Source: Streptacidiphilus sp. 4-A2
GTDB taxonomy: Bacteria > Actinomycetota > Actinomycetes > Streptomycetales > Streptomycetaceae
Length of the DNA stretch: 64,000 nucleotides
Assembly (NCBI GenBank): GCA_014284505.1
Contig: JAAFYY010000001.1
Span: 1,054,001 to 1,118,000, forward strand
Direction: 5' to 3'
How positions within the stretch are numbered: position 1 is the stretch's first letter; every line of letters begins with the position of its first letter. A program made the translations under genes and the position numbers. The notes under the pieces are model-generated. The model was given only the letters and a program-made list of their open reading frames with translations, was not told the DNA's origin and did no database searches. This document shows positions 35,933 to 46,638 of the stretch, in pieces.

Positions 35933-36989
35933 CGGTCACCTTTCCGCGCCGTACCGCTCCCCGCCCGACCGCTCCCCGTACCGGCGGTTGCGGGGGCCGG
36001 GCTCCGGGGCGCTCGGCGAGCAGGGTACGCAGCACGCGGCGGCCGTCGGCCACCGCGTGCAGGTGCGAACGCCCGTTGCGGCGCGGGAGTTCGAGGCTCG
36101 GCACCTCGGCGATCCGCAGTCCGGAGCGCAGGGCGTGCGCGATCATCTCGGCCTCGATCTCGAAACCGGTGGCGCGCAGGTCCAGTTCGTCCAGGAAGCT
36201 GCGGCGGAAGGCGCAGTAGCCGTAGCACAGGTCGGTCATCCGGGCGTCGTAGAGCTGGTTGACGACGGCCAGCAGGGCCCGGTTGCCGAGCGAACGGATG
36301 TGGGTGAGGTCGAGCGATCCGCCCCCGGCCACGTACCGCGAGCCTTGACGAAGTCGTAGCCGTGGTCCAGGAAATGCAGGAAGTGCGGGATCTCGCCGGG
36401 CGACATGCTGCCGTCGGCGTCGATCATCACCACATACTCGCCGGTCGCCGCGGCGAAGCCGGTGCGCAGCGCACTGCCCTTGCCCGGGCCCTGCTGCGGC
36501 ACCCGGCGCACTCCGGGCAGGCACTGCACCGCCATCCGCAGGGTCGCGTCGCGGGAGTCGCCGTCGACCAGGATCACCTCGTCCACGCAGCGCGGTATCT
36601 GTTCGAACACCCAGGGGAGGTTGCGGGCCTCGTTGAAGGCCGGGACGACCAGGCTGACGGTGTGTCGGACGGCGGGCCGGTCGTGCTCGCGGCGGGTGGG
36701 GGTACTGCCCAGCCTGCGGTCGGCGACCGGCCTGCCGTCGGTGCCCGCGGCGCGGCCGGTGACCGGCGGGCGGTCGGTGGCCCGTCGGCCCGGTCCGCCG
36801 TCACGGCTGCCGCGCGACGGCGGGTGCCCGTTCGGTCCCTGACCGACCGGCGGGCCCTCGACGAACGGCGGGAGTCGACGAACCGCGGGGAGTCGACGTA
36901 CGGCGGGAGCTGGACGGCCGGCCGCCCCGCGGTTCCGGGCGGGCTCTTGGCCCGGGCAGGGTCCTACTCACTGGCAGGGTGGTACTCAT
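35929..36989 (-). CDS. Dolichol-phosphate-mannosyltransferase-like GT2 (frameshifted)
   Basis: First gene of the polysaccharide operon, ATG 36989 with AGGAGAGG upstream. After a variable Pro/Arg-rich N-terminus comes the DPM1-type core: SLVVPAFNEARNLPWVFEQI, VDEVILVDGDSRDATL, GPGKGSALRTGFAAATGEYVVMIDADGSM and CYGYCAFRRSFLDEL, then RRNGRSHLHAVADGRRVL. These are hallmarks of enzymes making polyprenyl-phosphate sugars or priming glycan assembly. Frames change near 36850, 36640, 36330 and 35990. Its stop overlaps the next GTG. Confidence 0.87.
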
Positions 36990-37499
36990 GCGGGTGGCCT
37001 CTCCTGAGGCGTCGGCCGCGCCCTGACCAGGCGCGCCGGTGGTGTTGCGAGGGGTGACCGGGCCGCCGGCGCTTCAGGGCGGCCCGGAACTCGCGGTGCT
37101 CGGCGGCCGGTCGACGGCGAAGAGTCCGCCGCAACCACCGCTGCTGTCCGGCGCGGAACTCCGCGCCGCAACGCGTACTGCACCCTCGAACAGGGGAACG
37201 ATCGGCCGGACCGGCAGTGACCCGCGAAAGTGTGCCCGGTCGCGGCGCCCGGGAGCCTGGGGCCCAGGGCGCCGGTCGATCTCGGACGCCGGAGCGTCGA
37301 CTGACTCAACTGGCGAATGTACTTCCGCATTAGTGACCAATGCGGTGCCAGGCACCCATCATCACCAGGTCCGGCACCAGGAGTCAAGACAACTCAGCAG
37401 TATTTCTGACTTATTTGACCAATTCCACATATCGGACATCACGCCTGGCCGCCCTGCTGCTCCCCGCGCCGCTCGACGGGCGCCCGTCCAGCCCGGCGG
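36990..37499. other. Promoter region of the polysaccharide operon
   Basis: About 510 bp with no gene. The part 37320-37445 is clearly less GC-rich than its surroundings and includes a 17-bp dyad GCATT-N7-AATGC (37327-37343). It lies between the end of the PAS-GGDEF-EAL gene and the start of the glycosyltransferase operon, both on the minus strand, so it should contain the operon promoter. Confidence 0.5.
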
Positions 37500-39617
37500 C
37501 TATCCGCCGGGAGATCTCCCCGGGCGGACCGGACGGCCGAAGTACCAGCCCTGGGCCCAGTCGCAGCCCATCTGCCGCAGCCGCTCCGCGTCCCCGGCGC
37601 TCTCCACCTCCTCGGCGGTCACGGTCAGGCCCAGCGTGTGGGCCAGCGAGACCACCGCGCCGACGATGCGCCAGCCGAGCGACGCGTCCCGGGCCGGGTC
37701 GTGCAGGTCGGACACGAACGAGCCGGCGATCTTCAGTCCGGAGACCGGCAGGTCACGCAGATAGGCCAGGTTGGACCAGCCGGTGCCGAAGTCGTCCACG
37801 GCCAGCGACATCCCCATGTCCACCAGCGAGTGCAGCACCTGGAGCGAGTCGTCGTCACGGCTGACCACCGCGCTCTCGGTGATCTCCAGCTGGAGCAGGT
37901 GCGGGTCCAGCCCGGTGGAGCGCAGGATCCGGGCGACGTCCGGCACCAGACCGGCGCTGCGGGTCTGCCGCACCGCCAGGTTGACGTTCAGCTGCGGGGC
38001 GGCCGGCCCGAACCGGCGGGACCACTCGGCCGCCTCGCCGCAGGCCTGTTCCAGCACCCAGCGGCCCAGCGGCATGATCAGCCCGGTCTCCTCCGCGGTC
38101 GCCACGAACTCCTCCGGGCCGAGCACCCCAGCTGCGGGTGCCGCCAGCGCACCAGCGCCTCCACCGCCGCCAGCGAGCCGTCTGCGAGCACGCACAGCGG
38201 CTGGTACTCGACGAAGAACTCACCCCGGTCCAGCGCCACCGGCATCCGCACCGACACCGCGTAGCGGCTGACCGCACGGGCGTTGTGCCTGGGGTCGTAC
38301 AGCGTCCAGCGGCCGCGCCCCTGCTCCTTGGCCCGGTACAGGGTCAGGTCCGCCGCCCGGACCGCCGCCGTCGGCGTGGTGGTGGCGACCGTCCGTTCGA
38401 GCACCCCGACGCTGGCGCCCACCGAGAGCCGGTGGTCACCCACCATCACCGGCACGGACAGGGCGTCGAGCACGGCCTTGGCGACCGCCACCGCCTCCTG
38501 CTCGCCACTGCTGTCCTCCAGCAGCACCACGAACTCGTCGCCGCCGAGCCGGGCCACCAGGTGGCCCATCGGGGTCAGCACGGACGACAGCCGCCGGCCA
38601 CGGCGGTCAGCAGCTGGTCGCCGGCCTCGTGGCCGAGGCTGTCGTTGATGACCTTGAAGCCGTCCAGGTCGACATAGCAGAGCGCGAACCTGGCACCCGG
38701 CTCCGGGGCGGCGAAGACCTCCTCCAGCCGCTCGAAGAAAGCCGACCGGTTGGGCAGTCCGGTCAGCGGGTCATGGGTGGCCTGGTGCCGCAGCCGCTCC
38801 TGCAACCGGTAACGGTCGGTGATGTCCTCCAGCATCGCCACCTGGTACCTGGGCGCGCCGTCCTCGTCCCGGATCAGCGAGACCGTCAGATGCGTCCACA
38901 CCGCCTCGCCGTCGCGCCGGTAGTACGGCTTGTCGAACTGGAAGTAGTCGCGCTTGCCGCTGATCAGCTCGCCGTAGGCGTCCCACACCCCCGGCGTGTC
39001 CTCCGGGTGCACCAGGTCGTCCACCCGCTGCCCCTCCAGGTCCTCCTGGCGCGCGCCGAAGAGCTCCATCAGCGCCGGGTTGACCTCCAGGATGGTGCCC
39101 TCGACGTCCCCGATGCCGATCCCGATCGCGGCGCTCTGGAACAGCGCCCGGAACCGCGCCTCGGACGCCCGCAGCGCCCGCTCGGCGTCCAGCCGGGCGG
39201 TGTCGGCCGCGAGCCGGATCGACTCCTGCTCGCGCAGGGTGCGTTCGCGCAGCGCCACTGCCCAGCCCGCCGCGAAGGCCCCGGCCAGGGCCGGTCCGCG
39301 GCCGTCGCTCAGCGGCGGCTCCTGGAGCAGCTCGACCACCCGGGCCAGCACGCCGGGGTCGGTGTAGTGGGCGCGCACCAGCAGCGCCCCGGCCTCCGCC
39401 GCCTGCTCCGGGTCGAACGGGTCCCCGGTACGGGCCCGGTTGAGCAGCTCGGTGGTGCGGCCGACCAGCCGCCGCCGGGTGCCTGCGGTGAGCGTGCCGC
39501 CATGGCCGGAGTGCAGCAACTCCCCCCAGGCCTCGCGGAACCGGGCGTCCGGATCCGGCTCGGCGCGCCGCGGACCGCCGCCCGCCGACCTGCCGCCCCC
39601 TGCGGTGAGACGTTCAC
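37500..39617 (-). CDS. PAS-GGDEF-EAL cyclic-di-GMP signalling protein, RmdA-like (frameshifted)
   Basis: GTG 39617 overlaps the upstream methyltransferase stop. A helical N-terminal domain (FREAWGELLHSGHGG; HYTDPGVLARVVELL) and a linker lead to a PAS domain (LFQSAAIGIGIGDVEGTILE; VAMLEDITDRYRLQE). A GGDEF domain follows with an intact ARLGGDEFVVLLE and HDPLTGLPNRSAFF, then an EAL domain with EALVRWRHP, LNVNLAVRQ, LEITESAVV and VDDFGTGWSNLAYL. Both catalytic signatures are present, so synthesis and hydrolysis of c-di-GMP are possible. Frames change near 39570, 38580 and 38130. The architecture is that of Streptomyces RmdA; c-di-GMP controls development there. Confidence 0.87.
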
Positions 39618-40415
39618 GGGCGGTGCCCCACCCCTGCCATACCGGTGATCCGCTCCGGGTGCGCGCCGACCGAGGCCGGATTCTCCGGATGCCACTCGGA
39701 GAGGTACACCACCCGGGCTCCACCAGCTCGTAGCCGTCGAAGAAGCCGGTGATCCGCTCCCTGGTGCGCATGGTCAGCGGGGTCGGGGTGCGCGCGTACA
39801 GGTCCTGGTGCGGCCCGGCCTGGTCGGGGCGGCCCTCGAGACCGGCGTGCGAGAGCACCAGCATGCTGCCCGGGGCAGCGCGTCCCGCAGCACCCGCATC
39901 AGCCGCTCCGGCTCCTCCGCGTCGGTGATGAAGTGCAGCACCGCGACCAGCAGCAGCGCCACCGGCTCGCCCGGGCCCAGCAGCCGCTCCACCGCGGGCT
40001 GGGCCAGCAGGGCCTCCGGGTTCCGCAGATCCGCCTCCACCACCTCGCTCAGCGGATCGTCCGTGAGCAGCAGCCGGCTGTGCGCCACCGCGACCGGGTC
40101 GCGGTCCACATAGACCACCGCGCCCGCGGCTCCAGCTCGCGGGCGATCTCGTGCACCGCGCCGAAGGTCGGGATGCCGGAACCGATGTCCAGGAACCGGG
40201 ACCCCCCGCTCGGCGGCATACTGCACGCCCCGCCGCAGAAAGGCCCGGTTCGCCCGCATGATCAGTGGCAGCTCCGGCCACAGCTCCATGGCCTTGCGGG
40301 CCATCCGCCGGTCCACCTCGAAGTTGTGCGATCCGCCGAGGTAGTAGTCGTAGACGCGGGCGGCGTTCGGCTTGTCCAGATCCGTTCCCGCCGGGACCCA
40401 GGTCGGACGCGTCAT
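39614..40415 (-). CDS. PF04672 SAM-dependent methyltransferase, copy 1 (frameshifted)
   Basis: ATG 40415 opens MTRPTWVPAGTDLDKPNAAR, then VYDYYLGGSHNFEVDR and MRANRAFLRRGVQYAA, diagnostic of this actinobacterial family. The C-terminal part contains LLLVAVLHFITDAEEPERL, ITGFFDGYELVEPG and ends GMAGVGHRP. Frames change near 40195, 40125, 39865, 39720 and 39650. The substrate of the family is unknown; many copies per genome are usual. A second copy is at 45313-46154. The stop overlaps the PAS-GGDEF-EAL start (GTGA), so the two may be co-expressed. Confidence 0.85.
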
Positions 40416-40586
40416 GGCGGACCCCTTCGCGGCTCGGTTCGAGCCCGACCTCCGGTCCGGCCCGGCGCCTGATCCAGTCATCGCCGGATCGCCCGCTCCA
40501 GTGACCCGAGGCCCGGAACCGGACAACGCATACAAAAAGCCTGCTCCCGCCCCACCCCGACCGCAACCCGGCGGCCGGGGCGGGAT

Positions 40587-42175
40587 TCAGGCCCTCGGCC
40601 CGGTGTCCGGCTCGTCCCGCGCGGCCCCTGCTCCGCCGCCGCCGACCGGTACCGGCTGCTCCTCCGCCACCGGATCCTCCTGCCGGCCGCGGCGCAGGCC
40701 GAACAGCGCGACCACGGCCGCCAGCGCCATGATCCCGGCCATCGCGTAGAAGACGTCGCGGACGGCGTAGGCGAAGTCGAGCCGGATGAAGCCCGGGATG
40801 CTCGCGGTGCTGCTGCCGCCCTGGGACTGCGAGATCCCGGCCGCCTCGGACACCGCCTGCGCGTGCGGCACCCCGCGGGCGACCAGCGAGGTGGTCACCC
40901 GGGAGTGGAACTGGGACACCAGTACCGTGCCCAGGATCGCCAGGCCCAGGCTCGCGGCGTAGTTGCGCACGGTCTGGGTGATCCCGGTCGCCTCGCCGTA
41001 GGACAGCCGGGAGGCCCGGTTGACCGCGTCGGTGCTGGCCGGGGTGAGCATCAGCCCCATCCCGGCCCCGGCCAGCACCACGTACCAGATCTGGTTGCTG
41101 AAGTTCAGCTGGGTGACCTTCCCGGCCCACAGCGCGAAACCGACCGCGGACAGTGCGCAGCCCACCACCACCGGGCGCTTGGCACCGCCCCGGTCCAGCA
41201 TCCGCCCGCCGATCTGCGAGGCGATCACAAAGCCCAGGAAGAAGTAGAGCAGGAACTCCCCGGCCTGCGAGGCGGACTTCCCGAGCGCGATCTGCGCGTA
41301 CTCGCTGGCGAAGAAGAACACCGGGACAAACACCAGCATGGCGATGCCCAGCACCAGGTTCTGCACCGCGAACGCCCTGATCCGGAAGATGTCCACCTTG
41401 ATCAGCGGCGACTCGGTGCGCCGCTCGACCAGGTAGAAGACCACCAGCAGCACCACCCCGGCCGCGATCGACAGCCAGATGCCGGGGTTCGACCAGCCCC
41501 AGATCTGCGACTGCTGGAAGCCGAACACGCTGAGCGCGACCCCGCCGGCGATCAGCGCCAGGCCCCGGTAGTCCATCCGGGCGGGACGGTGGTCGGTCAC
41601 CGGCTTGGAGATGCCGATCAGCACCAGCGCGACCACCGCCACCGGGATGTTCACCAGAAGATGGCTCGCCAGGTCCACTCGGTGAGGTAGCCGCCCAGGA
41701 TCGGGCCGATCGCGGTCAGCCCCCGGCGATGCCGAAAAACAGCGCCAGCGCCCGGCCGCGCTCGCGCAGCGCGAAGGTCTGCACCACGATCCCCAGCGCG
41801 GCCGGGAACATGATCGCCCCACCGGCCCCCTGGACCACCCGGAACACCACGATCCAGGCCTCGGCCAGGCTGCCCTTCGGGGTCAGCCCGCACATGGCCG
41901 ACGCCGCCGCGAACAGCACCACCCCGAGCACCACCATCTTCCGGTGCCCGACGGTGTCCGCCAGCCCCGCCGAAGGCGAACAGCGCCGCCAGGGACATCA
42001 GGTAGGCGTTGACCGCCCACTGCACCCCGGTGCTGCTCAGCCCCAGCTCCCGCTGGATCTGCGGCACCGCGATGGACACGATGGTCTGGTCGATGAAGGT
42101 CATGGCGACCGCGAAGATCATCGCGGCGAGCACAAGGTTTCTCGGCCGGCCCTCCGGCCCCGCAGTGGCGCTCAT
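40587..42175 (-). CDS. DHA2-type MFS drug exporter (frameshifted)
   Basis: ATG 42175 with GAGGAGA upstream. MTFIDQTIVSIAVPQIQRELGLS is the first helix with the conserved DxTIV motif of 14-helix EmrB/QacA transporters, followed by VQWAVNAYLMSLAALFAFGG, VVQGAGGAIMFPAALGIVV and IGPILGGYLTEWTWRAIFW (motif C region). The C-terminal half is intact from about 41650. Frames change near 41970, 41725 and 41660. It should export drugs or metabolites with proton-motive force. A perfect 19-bp inverted repeat lies only 15 bp before the start codon and probably governs expression. Confidence 0.9.
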
Positions 42176-42190
42176 ACAACGTCTCCTCGG

Positions 42191-42250
42191 GGCAGTCGTG
42201 GGCCCGGTGCCGGCCTACCACTACGTTCGACCACCGGGCCCACGACTGCC
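42191..42250. promoter_or_regulatory. Perfect 19-bp inverted repeat upstream of the MFS exporter
   Basis: Left arm GGCAGTCGTGGGCCCGGTG (42191-42209) and its exact complement (42232-42250) are separated by 22 bp that are less GC-rich. It lies 15-75 bp upstream of the exporter ATG and just before its ribosome site. It could be an operator for a local regulator or a large leader hairpin. The remaining 338 bp to the Rieske gene contain no gene that I can support. Confidence 0.8.
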
Positions 42251-42588
42251 ACCCGCCCGCAGCTAACGATTCAGGGCAGGCATTCACCCGGACGGGCGAG
42301 GGGGCGTGGCGCGGAACCGACCGGCGAACGGGGGCGGCGGCGCGGGCCGACGGCCGTCTCCCCCAAGGACTTCGTCCAGGTTCATCCAGGTTCACCCGGG
42401 GGACCCCGGGGACGGCTTCTCCTCAGTCGCCAGGACTCCGCCGTGCCTCCTTCGTCGGCACGGCCCAGGCTCTCCCCTCGCCTCCGGCCGGGAGGCGCCC
42501 CACTCGCCCCGCTCCTGCACCCACCCCCTTTCCCCGGCCGGTCAGGCCCCGGTCGGTGCAGGCCCCGGTCGGTCAGGCCCCGGTCGGT

Positions 42589-43092
42589 CTAGGCCAGGGA
42601 GATCTCGCCCCCGCTGACGGTGATGGGCTTGGACGCCAGGGCGGCGGGGGCCGGGCCCCGGGCCACCGAGCCGTCGGCGATACGGTACTGGCTGCCGTGG
42701 CAGGGGCAGGTGATCAGGCCGTCGGCGACACTCCCGACGATGCAGCCCTGGTGGGTGCAGACGGCGGTGAAGCACTTGAAGTCGCCTGCCGTCGGCTGGG
42801 TGACCACGACCTGCTGCGCGGTGAACACCTTCCCCGCCGACCGGGATGGCGCTGGTCGCGGTCAGCTCCCGCGCCGCCCGTCCCCGAAGCCGACGTTCCC
42901 GAGCCCGGCGTCCCCGAAGCCGGCGCGCCCGAGCCGCCCGACGCCGGGAGGATCCGTCCCGGCGGCGGAACTGCCCGAGCCGCCCGAGCTGCCGCCGCAG
43001 GCGGTGAGCAGCGCGGCAGCGCCGACGGCCCCGCCGCCGGCGAGGACCGCCCGCCGGGCCGGGAGCTGGTCAAGCAGCCGGTCGTTGTCCAT
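42589..43092 (-). CDS. Exported Rieske [2Fe-2S] protein, lipoprotein/Tat type (frameshifted)
   Basis: ATG 43092. The N-terminus has twin arginines and a lipobox: ARRAVLAGGGAVGAAALLTAC, so it is probably Tat-exported and lipidated. A Gly-rich linker (about 42990-42880) follows, then a compact Rieske domain with both cluster motifs intact: CTHQGC and CPCHGS. It ends PITVSGGEISLA. One frameshift lies near 42850. Such small exported Rieske proteins pass electrons at the outer face of the membrane; the partner is unknown. No neighbouring gene suggests a pathway. Confidence 0.9.
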
Positions 43093-43175
43093 CGGTCACT
43101 CCTGAGGTGTCGTGTAACGCTTCGTGGGATTCCGGATTGCTCCGGAGATCCCTACGCGCGCGCCGCCGAGCCGGT

Positions 43176-43903
43176 TCACCCGGGCGCGGGCGGATCCTGC
43201 GGCGTGGTCGCGCGCAACTCCGCATCGGCCGCCAGCAGTAGCATGTCCAGCGCGTCCGGATAGCCACTCAGGTTCATCCGCTCGACCAACAGCTCGGCGG
43301 TGGCCGCGATATGAGGGTGCGTCAATTCAGGAAGCCGGGCATAGGTGGCCCGCCAGACCTCTTCGTCGACCCGCCTGGCCTGCTCCGGCATGGCGATCGA
43401 GGCGGCGTCGAGGGCGGCGAAGGCCAGGCTCTGGTCGATGAAGACGTGGTAGATCCGCACCGCCGCGCGGTCCGCGAATCCGGCGTTGCGCAGCGTGCCC
43501 AGAATCGCCTCGTCGGCGGCCACCTCGTGCGCCCGGCCGCTCACCCGGTTGGCGGTGAGCACGGCGGCCTGCGGGTGCGCGAGGTAGGCCGAATGGATGC
43601 GCAGCCCGAGGTCGCGCAGGTCGGCCCGCCAGTCGCCGGTGGGCCGCCAGTGCTGCACCGCCCGGCTCATCAGCTCGTCGGCGATGGCGAGGACCAGGTC
43701 GTCCATGCCGTTGAAGTACCGGTAGACGGCGCTCGCGTCGGCGCCCAGCCCCAGCCCGAGGCGCCGGGCGGTGAGCCCTGGGCCCCGTGCTCGCCCAGCA
43801 TCCGCAGGGCGGTCTCCACGATCAGCTCGTGGGTGAGCACCTGACCCTGCTTGGTCCGCCGCCGCCGCTGCCGTCCGTCCTGGGGCACCACTGCCTTCGC
43901 CAT
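43176..43903 (-). CDS. TetR-family regulator, TetR_C type (frameshifted)
   Basis: ATG 43903 opens MAKAVVPQDGRQRRRRTKQG. The DNA-binding helices read LTHELIVETALRMLGEHGAQG, and the recognition helix region continues across a frameshift near 43780 to FNGMDDLVLAIADELM. The ligand domain contains RVSGRAHEVAADEAILGTLRNAGF and LDMLLLAADAELRATTPQ. It is divergent from the saccharopine-dehydrogenase-like gene, with about 105 bp between them, and may regulate that gene. Confidence 0.87.
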
Positions 43904-44008
43904 GGCCCCCAGCTTATGCCAACAGCATTGACGTGTAACGGGCCCGGGAGTTTGATCGTTGTGCAGGGCCGCAGAAGCCTTGTTCCCCGCAAAAGGACTG
44001 ATTTCGCC

Positions 44009-45230
44009 ATGCGAGTACTGCTAGTGGGCGCCGGCGGTGTGGGTACCGCGATCACCCGGATCGCCGCCCGCCGCTCCTTCTTCGAGCACATGGTCGTCGC
44101 CGACTACGACCTCTCCCGGGCCGAGGCCGCCGTGGGCGCCCTGCTGGAGCGCGACGGGCGAGTCCCGGTTCAGCGCCGCCCGGATCGACGCCTCCGACCG
44201 GGCCGCGGTCGCCGCGCTGCTGCCGACCAGCGCTGCGACGTGCTGATGAACGCGACCGACCCGCGCTTCGTGCTGCCGCTGTTCGAGGCCGCGCTGGAGG
44301 CGCGGGCGCACTACCTGGACATGGCGATGTCGCTGTCGCAGCCGCACCCCGAGCGCCCGTACGAACTGTGCGGGGTCAAGCTGGGCGACGGCCAGTTCGA
44401 GCGCGCCGGGGAGTGGACCGAGGCAGGACGGCTGGCACTGGTGGGCATGGGCGTCGAGCCCGGACTGTCCGACGTCTTCGCCCTATGCGGCGGACGAGCT
44501 CTTCGACGAGATCGAGGAGATCGGCATCCGCGACGGCGCCAACCTCACCGTCGAGGGCTACGACTTCGCACCGTCGTTCAGCATCTGGACCACCATCGAG
44601 GAGTGCCTGAACCCGCCGGTGGTCTACGAGCGGGAGCGGGGCTGGTTCACCACCGCGCCGTTCAGCGAGCCGGAGGTGTTCGACTTCCCGGAGGGCATCG
44701 GCCCGGTGGAGTGCGTCAACGTGGAGCACGAGGAGGTGCTGCTGGTGCCGCGCTGGTGGACGCCAAGCGGGTCACCTTCAAGTACGGCCTGGGTGACGAC
44801 TTCATCGAGAAGCTGAAGACCCTGCACACCCTGGGCCTGGACCGCACCGCGCCGCTCACCGTGCCCAGCGACCGGGGCCCGGTGCAGGTCTCCCCGCGCG
44901 ACGTGGTCGCCGCGGCCCTGCCCGACCCGGCCGGCCTGGGTGACCGCATGCACGGCAAGACCTGCGCGGGAACCTGGGTCAAGGGCGTCAAGGACGGCCG
45001 ACCGCGCGAGGTCTACCTCTACCACGTGGTCGACAACCAGTGGTCGATGCGCGAGTACGGCTCACAGGCGGTGGTCTGGCAGACCGCGATCAACCCGGTG
45101 ATCGCACTGGAGCTGCTGGCCTCCGGCAGCTGGTCCGGCTCCGGCGTGCTCGGCCCGGAGGCGTTCGCCCAAGCCCTTCCTCGACCTGCTGGTCGCCTAC
45201 GGCTCCCCCTGGGGCCAGCGCGAGCAGTAG
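44009..45230 (+). CDS. Saccharopine dehydrogenase-family oxidoreductase (frameshifted)
   Basis: ATG 44009 opens MRVLLVGAGGVGTAITRIAA, an NAD(P)-binding Rossmann motif, followed by SRAEAAVGALLERDGR. The substrate region has NATDPRFVLPLFEAALEARA, HYLDMAMSLSQPHPE and GMGVEPGLSDVFA, then IEECLNPPVVYERERGWF and GTWVKGVKDGRPREVYLYH, matching actinobacterial homologues of carboxynorspermidine/saccharopine reductases. Frames change near 44155, 44225, 44485, 44755 and 45170. The reaction is probably reductive amine coupling or its reverse; the substrate is unknown. A strong hairpin follows the stop. Confidence 0.85.
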
Positions 45231-45240
45231 TCGCAGACAG

Positions 45241-45294
45241 GAGCACTGCTCTCCCCCGAGCGGAGATCCCCGCTCACCAGGGAGAGCAGTGCTC
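45241..45294. terminator. Bidirectional terminator with nested stem
   Basis: Perfect 15-bp arms (GAGCACTGCTCTCCC 45241-45255; complement 45280-45294) enclose a second small stem GAGCGG/CCGCTC. It separates two convergent genes. Confidence 0.88.
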
Positions 45295-45312
45295 TCGCCC
45301 CGAAGACCGTGA

Positions 45313-46154
45313 TCAGCCGCGCTTCAGGGCCACCCCGCCGTGCATGTGCACATGCGCGTCCGGCGTCGCCTCCGCCTCCGCGTCGGGGTGCCAGCGGTGC
45401 ACCAGGCACACCCCGGGCTCGACCAGCTCCAGCCCCTGGAACAGCTGCTCCACATCCCGCCGGTCGCGGATCCGCTCCGGGATGCCGCGCGCCTCGTAGG
45501 CGGCGATGCCCCGGGCCACCTCCTCCGGCGCGCTGTCGGCGGTCACCGTCGACAGTGCCAGGAAGCTGCCGGGCACGAGCTGCGCCATCAGCCCGTCGAT
45601 GATCGCGTGCGCCTCGTCCTCGTCGGTGACGAACTGGAGCACCGCGATCAGGCTGAGCGCGACCGGCTGCTCCAGGTCCAGCGTCTCCCGCAGCGCGGCG
45701 GACTCGATGATCGCCTTGGGTCGTGCAGGTCGGCGTCGATATAGGTGGTCCGCCCCTGCGGGGTGCTGGTCAGCAGCGCCCTGGCGTGCACCAGCACCAT
45801 CGGGTCGTTGTCGACATAGACGATCCGCGCGGCCGGGTCGACACCCTGGGCCACCTCGTGCAGGTTGGGCGAGGTGGGCAGCCCGGTCCCGATGTCCAGG
45901 AACTGCCGGATCCCCTGCTTCTCGGCCAGGTACTGGGTCACCCGCCGCATAAAGCTGCGGTTGGCCCGCATCGACCTGGGCAGGTTCGGCCAGACACTGG
46001 CGATCTCGGCGGACGCTTCCCGGTCGGCGGGAAAGTTGTCCTTACCTCCGAGTAGGTAGTCATAAATCCGGGCCGAGTGCGGCACATCCGTTCGCAGCTC
46101 CACCGACGGCTTGTCGTTCACGCCCGCCTTCATCCAGCCCAACCCGTCAGCCAC
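45313..46154 (-). CDS. PF04672 SAM-dependent methyltransferase, copy 2 (frameshifted)
   Basis: GTG 46154 (or ATG 46133). Family signatures are SARIYDYLLGGKDNFPADR, MRANRSFMRRVTQYLAEKQ, and the SAM loop FLDIGTGLPTSPNLHEVAQ, with VYVDNDPMVLVHARALL. The C-terminal half has LSLIAVLQFVTDEDEAHAII and a VEPGVCLVHRWHP ending. One frameshift lies near 45720. It belongs to the same family as the gene at 39614-40415. The function of the family is not known. Confidence 0.9.
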
Positions 46155-46638
46155 GGTGCCACACCCTTGCTACTCGAACGCCCATCCAGTGATCCACAGC
46201 ACACCATAGCCGCCGGACCCCCAAGCCCTACCGCCCGCCCCGGCCCACCGGTGAGCGCCTCTCAGATGACGCCCCATCAGCACCCGGCGGTCGGCCGCCA
46301 TGCGGATCCCACCCTCGCCAACTGCCCTGCCCAGCACCGGGAGCGCGAATCGCTCCAGGCACATCCATCTGGCGAGCCCTCAGGCCACCATGCCCGAGTA
46401 CGCCGATGCGGACCCGGTGGACCTGCCGCAGCACATCGCCGCCCCCAGGTCGTCGATGCCCGCGGTGCCCTCGACACCGACCGCCGGCAGGCGGCCGGCT
46501 GAACCTCCGCGCTCTCGGCCGCTCCGGACAGGCCGCCCAGCCGTCCCCACGCCCGGGCAGGCCCGGCAGGACCGGCAGACCCGGAATCTGACTTGACGTC
46601 AGGGCGGCTTCTCCGCGACGTCTTCAGTCGGCCGCCGG
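46155..46638. other. Non-coding region between methyltransferase and MerR genes
   Basis: About 480 bp. Short open frames exist but have neither ribosome sites nor recognisable products. It should contain the promoter of the methyltransferase and the end of the MerR-type transcript. No repeat or hairpin stood out. Confidence 0.4.

Noticed and set aside
38575..41130. Minus-strand open frame joining exporter, methyltransferase and PAS domain
   Set aside because: Only the part below about 39570 is coding in this frame; the rest is out of frame with the exporter and methyltransferase genes.
3502..45230. Programmed frameshifting as the cause of the many frame changes
   Set aside because: The changes occur in unrelated genes, at varied positions without slippery heptamers or common structures, and several genes have three or more. 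Sequencing error is simpler.
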